Assembly (NCBI GenBank): GCA_003116995.1
Contig: BDSL01000062.1
Span: 248,001-312,000, forward strand
Source: Yamagishiella unicocca
Taxonomy: Eukaryota > Chlorophyta > Chlorophyceae > Chlamydomonadales > Volvocaceae
DNA: 64,000 bases
Reading direction: 5' to 3'
The notes beneath the pieces were generated by a model that was given only the letters and a program-made list of their open reading frames with translations, did no database searches and had not been told where the DNA came from. Of the stretch, positions 1-13,300 are shown piece after piece. A program made the position numbers and the translations under genes. The number at the start of each line of letters is the position of its first letter. Positions within the stretch are counted from its first letter, which is position 1.

Positions 1-691
1 TGGGTACGTGGGGAGACCCGTGGGTCGGCACCGGGTAGGAAAACCGGTGCAGGGCAGGTGTGTGGGGGGGGGCGTGGTGTGTTTTGGGGGTCGGGGGCGG
101 TGAGGGGGGTGAGGGGACGTGTTAGGCGGGCAGGGCCTCAGGTTCGAGGTGGGGCCTGTAAACTGCGGTTTGTAAGGGGAGGGGCATAAAGACGGTTTAC
201 ACGATATGGGTAGGATAGCTGGCGCATTGTCTTCGAACACCTAGTTGTGGGCGCATGTTGGAGCACTTGGATTGACTTCCGAGAAACCTTTGGGAGTGGC
301 CCGTCAGCGGCTTGTTAAAAAGGGGAAGGAAGCAAACGAATATGCGGTAGCGTGTGAAGCGTTATACGGACAACCGGGGTGGAGAAATGCGACATGGTGA
401 GGCGAGATGCGGGGTGTCGGGGGGGGGGAAGTCCTCTTTTTTGCACCCTTACAGCCGCCACAGCCACCACAGCCGCCAAAAAGCCACAAAGCCACCCACT
501 AGCCGCAAATTGGACGCGTACGTACATGGATTATTCCCCTCGCACGCACCGGCAACACCACCCGTACTACCGCTCGTTACCGCCTCTTCCCGCCGCCGCT
601 TCCTCCCTCCCGCCCGTACTTCCCCCCGGGTTTTATCTCCCCCCCCCGGGTTTTTATCTCCCCCTCCCCGGGTTTTCCTTCCCCCCCCAAG
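1..691 (+). other. 3' part of a dynein intron entering from upstream
   Basis: No exon-like segment is visible before the acceptor at 690-691. The stretch holds two of the recurring intron motifs in their G-rich orientation: a gagacccgtgggtcggcac-type copy at about 11-30 and a copy of the motif containing caggatag and ggcgcat at about 190-275. C-rich and pyrimidine-rich sequence at 590-690 leads into the acceptor of the first dynein exon in the window. The dynein exons that should precede this one (AAA1-AAA3, linker, tail) are not in the window. Confidence 0.6.
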
Positions 692-3600
692 GCGCAAGAC
701 GCTGAGGCTCTGAGGCGGTCCGCCACCCTCATGCTGCCACACACCGGCGGCGGGTCCCTGAGCGAGTCGTCCCTGCTGGCGGCGCACGTGAGGCTGTGGG
801 TGCATGAGGTGCTGAGGGTGTTTTACGACCGGTAAGAGCGCGGGTCGGTGGGTCGGTGGGTCGGTGGGTCGGTGGGTCGGTGTGCACAGCGGCCGCATCT
901 CCTCTTCGGGTTGGAGGAGGGACACTGGGTCTTCTCGCCACCCCGCTCACTCCTCGCCACGAAGCCCACCCCCAACCTCCCCCCGGTGTTTCGTTCGTTT
1001 TTCTCTCGTACATGGGTTTTCCTTGCACCCCCCCCCCCACGGACTTCCCACCTTACCACCCGTGTGGGCCTCCTCCCCCTCATAGCCTGGTGGACGTCTC
1101 CGAACAGCAGTGGCTGCTGGACCTGCTCCGAGACCTCGCCGACAAGCACTTTGGTGTACGACTGGACGAGCTGTTGGCTCACCTGGGCCGGGCGGACGAG
1201 CAGGGGGAGAGCGGGGCGCAGGAGGAGGGGGGAGAGGGGGAGAGCGGCGGCGGCGGCGGCGGTGCTGGTGGCGGGGTAACACCGGATGCCGTACGGCGCT
1301 GTCTGTTCGGGGACTACATGACGGAGACGGACGGAGAAGGTGGGGCTGGCGGGTGGTGGGGGGGGTTTGTAAAAACCGGGTTGGGGGGGGGCAGGAAGGA
1401 GGGGCAGGAAGGAGGGGAAAGGGGGGTTGCAGGGGAAGGGGGGGGGGGAGAAAAACAGGGGGCCTGCCGGGGTCGTTTCCTGCTGCACCCGTTTCCCCTA
1501 GTTTGGTCTCCTCGGTTAACGGTGTCATGTGAACCGGTGTCCGCAAAACACCAACCCCCCCCCCCCCACACACACACCAACACCCCGAACACACACACAC
1601 ACAGGCCCCCGGCCGTACATGGAGATCCCCCGGCCCGCCGCCGCCGTGTTGCGGCTGGAGGACCTCCAGGGCGATTACAACGGGCTGCTGGGCGGCGCAG
1701 GAGGCGGCAGGCAGCGGCTGCAGCTGGCCGTGTTTCTGTACGCGGTGGAGCACGTGACGAGGATCGCCAGGTGGGGTGGGGTGTGGGGTGCAAGGAAACC
1801 CGTATACCTAAGGAAAACAGGGTTTTAGGGTTTTATTCGGGTTCTAGACTTCTAGACTTCTAGGCTGGTGGGGGTTACAATAAAAGAACCGGTAACTCGA
1901 CATTGCCATGGGCAGGGGCAGGCTGGGGGGTGGGGGGGACGGGGGGGGGAAGGGAACCTGATGAGCGAGACCGCTGGGGGCGTGGGGAGGAAACCGCGAG
2001 GGGGCCTGGCAGGTGGGGCCTGGCAGGTGGGGCCTGGCAGGTGGGGCCTGGCAGGTGGCAAACCCTAAACCCACCCATCCGTGCGTTTCTTCTAACCCAC
2101 TCCCCCCGCCTTGCCGTGCCTTGTCGTACGATGCCGTACAGGGTGTTACGGCAGGAGGGCGGCCACGTGCTGTGCGTGGGTGTGGGCGGCAGCGGCAGGC
2201 AGAGCCTGGCCCGGCTGGCGGCCTTCATCAGCGGTATGGAGGCGTTCCAGGTAGGTGCGGCCACTGCTGGGTGGGGGCGTTCCAGGTGCGGCCACGTGAT
2301 GGGTGGGGGCGTTCGCCGGGGAGGCCGGCAATGCGTGTTGAACCCTCCACCACCACTACGACCACCAACACCTCCACCACCACCACCGCCATCTCCACCA
2401 CCACCGCCACCAACCCGGTCCCTTGCCGACCTCGTGTTGGGGTCGTTCCTCCATCTGCTGCCGCTTCTCCCGTCCGCAGCTCACCTTTATTCCTTCCCCC
2501 TCCCGGCCCCCTCCCGTGTTTTATGCCACCTCCCCCCCAACCCCACCCACATGTACCAGATCGAGATCAGCCGCAGCTACGGACTCAACGAGTGGCGGGA
2601 TGACCTCCGCCGGCTCACTCGCCGCGCGGGGGCGGAGGAGAAGCCCACCGTGTTCCTGTTCGGGGACAGCCAGGCGGCTCAGGAGGCCTTTGTGGAGGAC
2701 GTCAACAGCCTGCTCAACAGCGGGGAGGTGTGTTTGTTTTGTGTGTGTGTTTTGTGTGTTTGTTTTGTGTGTTTGTTTTGTGTGTTTGTTTTGTGTGCGT
2801 GTTTTATGTGTTTGTTTCATGTGTTTGTTTTGTATGTTTATGTTGGGAGGGTGAAGAAAAGGACTGGTTACTCGACATGGAAAGTGCAGCAGGTGCTTTG
2901 GGGCACCTCCCTGCCCGGCCTCCTTCTCCCCGCCGCCCCGGTGTTTCTTCCGTACACGGGTCTTCCTCGCAACCCCGCCGCCTCACCCATGTGTGTTTTC
3001 CCCCTCACACAAACCCCCCGATCCCTACGTGTGTTTTCCCCCCGCACCCCCCCCCCTCCCTTTTCGGACATCCACGGGTTTCCCTCGAACCCCCCTCCCT
3101 CTCTCCCCAGGTCCCCAATCTCTTCCCGCATGACGAGCGCTCCGCCATCTGCGAGTCCGTCCGCGCGGCCGCCAAGCGCGCCAACCCCTCCGGCCCCGAC
3201 TCGCTCTCCGCGCTGTGGTCCTTCTTCGTGGGGCGCTGCCGCTCCAACCTGCACGTGGTGCTGTGCTTCAGCCCCGCCGGGGACGCCTTCCGCGAGCGGC
3301 TGCGCCGCTTCCCCTCCATCGTCAACTGCTGCACCATCGACTGGTGGGTTCGCAGCGGTCCAGGGAGGAGGGCTAGTGCGTTCCCATCCGGGGCCGCAGA
3401 GGAGCGCTAGTGGGTTCCCAGTGGTCCAGGGAGGAGCGCTAGTGGGTTCCCAGCGGTCCAGGGAGGAGCGCTAGTGGGTTCCCAGCGGTCCAGGGAGGAG
3501 GGCTAGTGGGTTCCCAGCGGTCCAGGGAGGAGCGCTAGTGCGTTCCCATCCGGGGCCGCAGAGGAGCGCTAGTGGGTTCCCAGTGGTCCAGGGAGGAGCG

Positions 3601-6600
3601 CTAGTGGGTTCCCAGCGGTCCAGGGAGGAGGGCTAGTCGGGCGCGACACCGTTCGCGCCTCCAGCTTCTCCATCCTCCTGCAGAGTTCCGAGACGTTTGC
3701 CTCGGCCTCCTTCGTGTTCATGGCGACCGTCTTGAGGTCGGCATTCTTCTCGGAAGAAGCCCTGGCTGACTGCTGGTAGCTAGTCGGGTAGACCGCCCTG
3801 CGGGATCTGCTCCTTGGTGAACCTGCGCTCCAGCCCAAGCCAATAGCCGATTACCGTTGGTTCGACCTTGGTTTTTGACGACACACGCCGTTGGGATTCT
3901 TCACCGCCGACATGATCACAGAGATCAGTTCGTCACAACAGCAAGCACACGCGATCAGGTGTCCGAAGCGAAGCCCATGCACCCGCCTATCTATACACTT
4001 TCCACGTCGAGTAACCGGTTCTTTCTTGTAACCCCCCGGGTCTTCTTGCCACCCCCCTCCCCCCCCCCAGGTTCCACGCCTGGCCTGATGACGCGCTGGA
4101 CGCAGTGGCGGCCAAGCTGCTTCTGGAGGTGGACATGCAGCAGGGTACGACCCATGGGTCAGCAGTGGGGGGGTGGGGCTGGGGCTGGGGCGAGCTAGGG
4201 GTGAAAGGTAGGAGCCACCTGGGCTGGTTCGGTTGCCTCAACGAGATCGCAAAAAACAGTCCGCTGACTTCCGCTGACTTCCGCTGACCCCCCACCTTGC
4301 CCTCTTCCGCTCGCCCCCTGCCTCCTCCCCCTGCCTCGGCCCCCCCTGCCTCGCCTCCCCCTGCCTCGCCCCCGCTCTCCCCGACTGCAGAGCTTCGAGG
4401 CCCCGTCAAGGACCTATGCAAGACGTTCCACTCGCAGGTGGGGTCCGTTGGGGGATGGGGCTGTGGGGGCATATAGCCAAGGGGGGTTTAGGGGCGCTAG
4501 CCCGTGTTTAGATGCTCACCCTTCCCCCCCCACACACACCACCACCACCACCACCACCACCACCACCACCGCCACCACCACCACCACCACCCGCCACCGC
4601 CACCACCACCATCACCGCCACCACCACCACCACCACCACCACCACCACCACCACCACCACCACCACCACCACCACCACCACCACCACCACCACCACCACC
4701 GCCACCGCCACCCCGCCACCACCACCATCACCGCCACCCCCACCCCCCAAACACACGCTCGCCCGCCCGCCCGCACCCCCCTCCACCCCCCCTTCCCTTC
4801 CCCACCTCCGCCATCTATTCCGGACATCCACGGGTCTCCCTCGAACCTCCGCCAGGCTGCCAGCGTGTCCCTCCAGTTCCGCCTCGACACTGGCCGCTAC
4901 AACTACGTCACCCCCACGTCCTTCCTGGAGCTGATCCGCTGCTTCGGCGCCCTCCTGGAGCAACGCAAAACCAAGGTGCTGACTCAGCAGCACAAGTACG
5001 AGGTGAGTGCGCCCCCGGGGGGGGCGCCCGGCGGGGAGTACCCGTGCTGCTGGGACCCATCTCCCTCCCTCCCCGCAACGCCGCCTTCGGGGAGAACCCC
5101 CCATCGACCCCCGTCGCCGGCGTCGCCAGTGCGCCCTCCGCCCTGCCTCCGTCCTGCCCAGCTCCCCTCGCCTCCGCCCTCCCTTGCGGCCCTGCTGAAG
5201 GGCCCTGCTGGCCGCCGCGCCCTCTCCCCCAAACGTCTCCCAATTCTTTTTGGTTTTTTCCCTACTTAATGCCGACCCATGGTTTTCCGCTCATACCCCC
5301 TCCCTCCCTTCCCCTCCCCCACAACGTCTGTTCTAAACGGTTCTTTAAGGGCATCCACGGGCCTTCCTCGAAACCTTCCCCTCCCCCTTCCCCATCCTAG
5401 TGCTCCAGCATGCGCCCACAACTAGGTGTCCGAGCTCAATGCGCCAGCTGTCCTATCCTTGTCGCGTTACCGGGTTTTATGCCACCCCACCTGCACTCGG
5501 ACAGCATCACGTGCACCACCTCGGCCTCAGCCAAACCAGCTGTCGCGCCAGCTGTCCTATCCCTGTCGTGCCAGCTGTCCTATCCCTGTCGTGTTACCGG
5601 TCTTTACCCCCCTCCCCCTCCCTCCCTCCCTCCCTTTCTCCCTCCGGATACCTCCCTCCTGCAGAACGGCCTGGACAAGCTGCAGTTCACCTCGGAGCAA
5701 GTGACGGTCATGAGGAACGAGCTGCAGGTGTGGCTGGGGTCTTCAGGGTTTGAGAGGAAAACCCATACCGGTACACCTCCACCACCCCACTCCCCCACTC
5801 CCACACCCACACCCCACTCCCCTCGTTGCTCCGCTGCCGCCGCCCCCCAGGCCCTGGGCCCAGTGCTCGCCCGCACAGTGGCAGAGACGGAGCAGCTGCT
5901 GTCTGAGATCGCCCTGGAGAAGGAGCAGGTGGGTGAGGGGAGGGGAGGGGAGGCGAGGGGATCACAACCCACCCCCCGCCTGAAACACGCTGTCGCGCGC
6001 TCACTGAGGCCAGGCGGGGACCGTTTCAAGTGGGTTGTGCTGCGTGCACGTGTCAGATGACGTAACACACACACACACGCGTCCTTCCCTCCCCCCACCC
6101 AAGGTGGTGGAGCCCCAGCGTGCCCTGGTGGATCGTGAGGTGAAGCAGGCGGACGCAGCCGCCGCCGCCGCGCGCGCCATCAAGGAGGAGTGCAAGGCGA
6201 TACTGTCGGAGGCACTGCCCGCACTGGAGGCGGCGACGCAGGTGGGTCGGTGGGTCGGTGGGTCGGTGGGTCGGTGGGTCGGTGGGTCGGTCGCCTCCGC
6301 ACCGCACTGCCCGCCAAAGGCATGCCGGGGCCATGCCCCGCCGCACCCCTCGCACTCGATCCAACCCTGCAACCGCCAACCTCCAACCGCCAGCCTCTAC
6401 CTCTCTCAAACCACCAACCTCCACCCCTGCACCCAAACCCTTTGCTTGCTTGCTGTCATGTTTCTCCTTTTGGGTCTCTCAGCCACCCAACCCCCGCCCG
6501 AGCCCTGCTGCAAAACCCTAAACCCCTAAACCCTAAACCCCTCCTGCCACCCATAAGGCCCTGGACACCATCAAGTCCGCGGACATCAAGCTGGTCCAGA

Positions 6601-9600
6601 CCTTCAAGAGCCCCCCCGCCGCCGTGAAGCTGGTGATGGAGGCTGTGTGTGTCATGTTGGATGTCAAGCCCACGCTGCTGCCCGACCCCAACATGGCGGG
6701 TGGGTGCAGGGAAGCGGGGGGGAGGGGGTTACACTAAGCGGGGGCGAGCGTACATAAAAGAACCGGTAACTCGACATGGGAAGTGCAGCTGGTGCATAGT
6801 CTTCGGAAGGAAGCGGGGGGGGGCGCATAAAAAACGGTTGCGCGACGTGGATGAAGCGGAGGGGGGGCGACCTCGGACCGCGTTTCGAGGATCCCCCGTG
6901 GATCTAGGTGAAACCCTTAAACCCATAAACCCTAAACAAACACACCGTCTGCCGCAGCTGCAGCCACAGCTGATCTCCCCCCCAGCTGCCCCCCCCCCCC
7001 TTGCCCGGCCTAATTGCGGCTCCCGGTCCTCATACCCCATCCCCGTAACCTCCCCCCACGCCTCCGGGGGGTTCGGTTTTTCTTTCCTGTGCCGACCCAC
7101 GGGTCTCCTCTCATACCCCCTCCCCCCTCCCCGCGCCTCCGGGAAATCTTGACTCCAGGGAGGAAGATCGTGGACTGGTGGGACGCCTCTAAGAAGCTGC
7201 TGATGGACATGCAGCTGATCCAGCGGCTCAAGGACTACGATCGGGATAACATCGCGCAGAGGATCATCGACAAGGTGAGAGGGGGGGGTTATAAAAGAAG
7301 TCCGCGAATCCACGGCCGGCAAAACAAAGGCGAGGGGGGGAGAAGGGGGTTGTAAGTGAAACCCGCGTACGTGGAAAAAAACGCGTTTGTGGAAGAAGGG
7401 GGTTAGGAGGAGGTTTAGGGTTTGGGGGGCTGGGGGCAGGGGGCGAGGTAACGTTGTGACATTGCGCAGGGTGTCAGAGGCAGGAGGGCAGGAGCTCACG
7501 AGGACTGAAAACGGAGGGCAGGAGGCACTGGGTACTGGAAGTACGGCAGGGGGCGAGCTGGGCGGCGGAGGGGTTATGAAGTCGGTGACGAGGGTAAGGA
7601 CACACATACACACGCAAAACAACCGCCCCCCTTCCCCCCTCCACCAACGTTCCTTTTTACACGGGTTTTCCTTGCAACCCCCCTCCACCGAAACCTCCCC
7701 CCCCCCAGATCCGCAAGGAGTACACGGGCGACCCAGAGTTCACCCCGGCCAACGCCGCGAAGGCGTCCAGTGCTGCGGAGGGGCTGTGCAAGTGGGTGCA
7801 CGCCATGGACCAGTACGACAGGGTCGCAAAGGTACGACGGTACGACACGCGGGCGCGGCTGGCTGCGACACCGTCCGCACGAGGGTGCGGCGGCTTCTGC
7901 GCTCTCCTGCCGTGCAGCTCCCCTCCCCCCCCGAAGGCTATTCGCCAGCTACTCTTCCCATGTCGAGTTACCGGTCCTTTTATGTAACCCCCCTCCTCCC
8001 CCGCGGCATAGGGCCTCCCTACCCGCCCGCCAGCAGGGTGCCGTACTTTGGCGCACTGACGAATACCGGTACTCAAACCGTACTCATTCAAATTGATAAA
8101 CGGAGGGGGTCAACCCAGGAGGGGAACAATACACCGGTCGCGGCGGTCCAAACCGGCCACTCGGAATCAGCACGCGGTCGTTGGCCGTTGGCCGTTGGCC
8201 GTTAGCCTTCACGTGCGCGCTGACCCCCTCCCCCGCACCCGCCTCCCTCTCCCCGGCAGGTGGTTGCTCCCAAGCGGGCGGCGCTGGTGGTTGCTGAGTC
8301 AGAGTACGGCGGTGTGCTCCAGGGGCTGCACGGCAAGCAGGCCGAGCTGCGCGCGCTTGAGGCCAAGCTGGCGGGCCTGGAGGGGCGGCTGCAGGAGAGC
8401 CAAAACAGGAAGGCCAAGCTGGAGGTGAGAGGGGGGCGGGGGAGAGGCGAGGAGACCCGTGGGGTCGGCACTCTCAAGAAAGGTAGGAGTACCGATCAGG
8501 GGATCTCGGCGTTTGGCACGCGCTCGTTAGGTTGTGGTTGCGTGCTGGAGAGAACTTGGTGACGGCGGCCAAAGCCGAAGGAAGAGTGGCGCCGCCCCCG
8601 GCTGTTGTGACTCGCACGGTGGCGATCGGCATCGAGAACCTCCCTCGCGCCTCCCATGTCGAGTTACCGGTTCTTTTATGTAACTCCCCCCTCGCGCCTC
8701 CCCCCGCCCCCAGACCGAGATCGAGCTGTGCGGGCTGAAGCTGGAGCGGGCCGAGCAACTGCTGGGCGGGCTGGGCGGCGAGAAGGAGCGCTGGACGGCG
8801 GCGGCGGCGGGGCTGCGCTCTCAGCTGGGGGGCATCACCGGGGACATGATCCTGGCGGCGGGCGTGGTGGCGTACCTGGGCGCATTCACGATGCCGTACA
8901 GGTGCGTGGGGCCTCGGGATTGCCGTACGAGAGCGCGTCGTACGGTGTCGTGCATTGCGGCGGCGGCGGCGGCGCTGCCGCCGTGTCGTTCTTGCCTGTA
9001 TACCTACCGGGTAGCCCTGCCTTTGCTTTCGTGGGTGAGACTCCTCCGACCGGAACACGTTGGTCCCCCCTTCACCTCCACCTTCACCTCCATCTTGACG
9101 TCCCCCTTCACCTCCATCTTGACGTCCCCCTTCACCTCCACCTTCACCTGCCCTTTACCCCAGCCCTCCACCTCACATACCTCCACGCCCATGAGCACCC
9201 TTCCATGTCGCTGCTCCAGGCTTTCCTCAACCCCCGCCCTTGCAACCTGTCCCACCGAATAAGACTGCGGCCTCTCCTTCTACATATGTCGATCCACTGG
9301 TGTGTGTTTTTCTTCCCGCACCACCCCCCATCCCGCCCCGCCCCGCCCCGTGCTCCTCCCCCTCAGAGATCATGCCCTCTCCTCCTGGGTCGGGGCTGTG
9401 GAGGCTGCCGGTGTGCGCACCTCCATGGCGGTGGGCAGCGGCGCCACCTTCTCACTCACGGCGGCGCTGGGGGACCCGGTCACGGTGGGGCAGGGAGGAT
9501 GGGTGGCAGCGAGGGGCTAAGGGGAGGGTGGCGGGGGACGGTGGCAGGGGGGTGGCAGGGAGGGGGCGAGGGGAGGGGGCAAGGCGAGGAGGGTGGCAGG

Positions 9601-10335
9601 GGGGGCAGGGCGGGAGACACGCGGGTGTCCCGGAATCAGATGGGGGCCCCGAGGGGACTGCGCCAAGGGCTCTGAGGGGGCCAGTCGTGGCGTGTGGGGG
9701 GAGAGGGAGGTGTGTGTGTGTGTGTGTACTTGTTGTGTGTGTGGGGGGGGCGGGGGCTTGGCGGGGGGGACATCCCCAAAGTACCACTGCCGGAATGGTA
9801 CTTTGGATGTCGTTGTCGGAGCTCTGGGTGTAGCCTGGCGGTAAATAAACAGCAATTGAAATAAGCAGCAAAACCCTAAAACCCTCCCCCCCTCCCGCCT
9901 CATATGCACCAGCTTGACTTCCCATGTTGATTAATAGCCGGTTCTTTTCTGTAACCCCTCCCCTCCCCCCCCCTCCCCCCCAGATCCGCGAGTGGGTCCT
10001 CCACGGCCTGCCCAACGACTCCTTCTCAATCGACTCGGCCGTCATCGCGGCCACCAGCCGCCGCTGGCCGCTGTGCATCGACCCGCAGGTGGGGCGGGTG
10101 TGTGTGTGGACACCGTGGTTTCACCCCCCCCCCGCGAGGGTGCTTGGGTATTTAGGTGTTTATTTGTGACGTGTGTTTTCGTCGTACGGTTTTTGTGGCG
10201 TGTGGAGTGTTGTTCGTGTCGACTGGCGAGCATCACCTGCGTTGTGGATGAGGCCGCGACGTGGTGGCGGTGGAGGTGGCTACTGGTGAACGGCAGCAGC
10301 AGCGGTAGCGGCAGCAGCACCAGCAGCACCAGCAG

Positions 10336-10367
<32 letters not shown>

Positions 10368-13300
10368 CCACCACCACCACCACCACCACCACCACCACCA
10401 CCACCACCACCACCACCACCACCACCACCAGCAGCGCCAGCAGCAGCAGGGGCAGCTGTGAGGAAGGGATCGGCGCACACGACAGTAATCGCAATCCGGA
10501 TTTCCATGATTGCAATCCGAATGTACATGGAACGATAGGCCGATCCACCGAACCACTGAACCACCGAACCACCGAACATCGACCCATCGACCCACCAAAC
10601 CACCCCACAGGGCCAGGCCAACCGCTGGATTAAGGCCATGCACGAGGAGCAGAAGATCAAGGTGTGAAGCTGGCGGGGACGGAGGCGGGGCTGGGGCCCT
10701 GGGGTGAATGGAACAGGGAGGGAGGGAGGGAGGGAGGGTTTCGAGGAAGACCCATGGATGCGAGAAAAAACCGTTTAGGAAAGACGGGAGGGAGGGAGGG
10801 AGGGAAGGAGGGAGGGAGGAGGGAGACAGGGAGGACGGGAGGCAAGTAACCGGGTACCATGCAGCGACGGCTGCTGCCGGCACCCCCAAACCAGCATGCC
10901 GACCCGTGGGTCCTCCTCTGGGGTCCACACCCCCACCGCACCCTCCGGGCCGGCTGCCCCCCACCGCCCCTCTCCTTACATACACACACACATACATACA
11001 CATACACATACCCTACTCCCCGCCGCCCCCTCGATCGCCCTGCTGTACAAAACCCTCCCCTTCCCCCCCTTCACCCCCCCCTACCACAGGTCATGAAACT
11101 GACCGACCCCGACTACCTGCGAGCGCTGGAGACCGCCGTGTCGTACGGTCTGCCGGTGCTGCTGGAGAACGTGGGCGAGAGCCTGGACCCCTCTCTGGAC
11201 CCGCTGCTGCTCAAACAGACCTTCAAGCAGGGCGCCAGCACCGTCATACGGCTGGGCGACAACCTGGTGGAGTACGGCAAGGACTTTAGGTGCGCGCACG
11301 TGGGCGGCCTCGGCCCGTGTGTGTGAAGTACGGCGGGAAGCGGGAGGCGAGGGGGGTGGTGTGTTTTAAGGAAGCGGCGGGAAGGAGTGGTGTCTGCAAG
11401 CAAGGCCGGCCGTGGAAGGGCGCTATGTCGACTTGATGTCGACCCCTTCGCCAGCACTGGCTCTTGCCCCCATACGGTATCCTAGCCTGAAATAAACCCC
11501 TGATCCCCCTGCTGATGCTGCAAACAGGCTGTACCTGACCACGGCGCTCCGAAACCCGCACTACCTGCCGGAGACCGCTGTCAAGGTGGGTGTATAAAAA
11601 CCGTTTTACGCAACCGCTGTCAAGGTGGGTGGGGTGGCATGAAAAGAAAAAAACCGTTTTTACGCGACAGGGACAGGATAGTTTGCGCATGGTGGGTGGG
11701 TTGGGGAGGAGGTGGGTGGGGGTGGGTGGGGCGGGGGGGGTGCTCAGTGCGCTCTAGTGCTGGGCAGTTGTCGGGGGACGCTTCCCACGGGGCCGAGCGG
11801 TACGGCACGGTACGACATGTATGATGATATGGTACGACACGACACGACACGGCAGCGTGTAATACCGTCGCCCTCCCCCGGTCCTCGGGTCTCGTACGAC
11901 CTTCGACGAAGGCAGTTGGACAGAGGAGTCGCTTTGGCGCTTTTAACCTTGTCCTCTTTTTACTACGCTACCTGCATTCCCCAGACCCCGCCCCCACGTC
12001 CCCCCTCCCCTCGCCTCAGCGGGTTTCCTCTCTTAGCCCCCTTCTCAGCTGCTCCCAAGTTGATTTCGAAACCGCTGCCGCCTGACAGCCCGGACTCCCC
12101 TCTCCTCACCTCTCCTCCCCAGTCCTCCCCTCTCCTCACCTTCTCCCTCCTCGCGGGCTTTCCTCCCCCCTTCCCTTATAAAACCCTCCCTTCTTCCCTC
12201 CCCTCCCCTCCCTTCCCCCCCCACCCCTCCAGGTGGCTCTGCTGAACTTCATGATCACCCCCGAGGGTCTGTCTGACCAGCTGCTCGGGGTGGCGGTGGC
12301 GGCGGAGATGCCGCAGCTCGAGGACCAGCGCCAGACGCTTGTGGGTCGCGTAGAGGGAGACGCATATGTTTGCCTGCCTCCCGCCACATGAGACAGACAC
12401 GTGTATGCCTGCCTCCCGCCACATGAGACAGACACGTGTTTGCCTGCCTCCCGCCACATGAGACAGACACGTGTTTGCCTGCCTCCCGCCACATGAGACA
12501 TACACGTGTTTGCCTGCCTCCCGCCACATGAGACAGACACGTGTTTGCCTGCCTCCCGCCACATGAGACAGACACGTGTTTGCCTGCCTCCCGCCACATG
12601 AGACAGACACGTGTTTGCCTGCCTCCCGCCACATGAGGCAGACGCGTGTTTGCCTGCCTCCCGCCACATGAGGCAGACACGTGTTTGCCTGCCTCCCGCC
12701 ACATGAGACAGACACGTGTTTGCCTGCCTCCTGCCACATGAGACAGACACGTGTTTGCTGCCTCCCGCCACATGAGACAGACACGTGTTTGCCTGCCTCC
12801 CGCCACATGAGGCAGACACGTGTTTGCCTGCCTCCCGCCACATGAGACAGACACGTGTTTGCCTGCCTCCCGCCACATGAGGCAGACACGTGTTTGCCTG
12901 CCTCCCGCCACATGAGGCAGACACGTGTTTGCCTGCCTCACGCCACATGCATGAAGTAGACGCGGGCGGGTTTACCTGCCCCCAACCCCGCCCGCCCAAA
13001 ACCCTGACGGGGGGTTCGAGGGAAACCCGTGGATGTCCGAAAAAACCGTTTGACGGGGGGTGGGAGGTGAACTGAACTCTGCGTTCCGTTCCTCGGTCCC
13101 CAAGCAACCACCCCAACCGCCCCCAACCGCATCCAACCACCACCGACCGCCCCCAACCACCGCCGGCTGTGCAGGTGGTCAGCAGCGCAGACAACGCCCG
13201 GCAGCTGGTTGAGATCGAGGCCCGCATCCTGGCGGTCATGTCGTCCACGGAAGGCAACATACTGGAAGACGCCACAGCAGTCAGCGTGCTGTCGGAGGCC

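Larger units (their letters stand above)
1605..4437 (+). other. Dynein AAA4 module (exons 3-8)
   Basis: Exon 3 ends with the [10 protein letters not shown] block that precedes AAA4. Exon 4 carries the AAA4 Walker A loop GVGGSGRQS at about residues 200-208 of the window-encoded part. Exon 5 has the Walker B-like segment VFLFGDSQ followed by [13 protein letters not shown], and exon 6 continues directly with VPNLFPHDE, as in other axonemal dyneins. Exons 6-8 hold the [12 protein letters not shown] block and FHAWPDDAL. The family's usual FLFTDTQ/FLFSDTQ reads FLFGDSQ here, keeping the acidic residue. AAA4 is a regulatory nucleotide site rather than the main ATPase. Confidence 0.9.
4856..8901 (+). 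other. Dynein stalk and microtubule-binding domain (exons 9-17)
   Basis: Exon 9 (TPTSFLELI and following) leads from AAA4 into the stalk. Exons 10-12 form the ascending coiled coil, rich in Glu, Lys, Leu and Ala with KEEC and ALDREV-like heptads. Exons 13-15 make the microtubule-binding domain, with [43 protein letters not shown] and [15 protein letters not shown]. Exons 15-17 give the returning coiled coil (VVAPKRAAL onward) and run into the start of AAA5 ([10 protein letters not shown]). All these exons are short (63-188 nt) and join in phase. The wording of the tip matches the single-headed inner-arm group better than outer-arm chains. Confidence 0.9.

Noticed and set aside
4448..5400. Poly-His, poly-Pro and poly-Thr proteins
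   Set aside because: CCA microsatellite inside a dynein intron.
12355..12950. CRISPR array
   Set aside because: Repeats are directly abutting with no unique spacers, and the context is eukaryotic.
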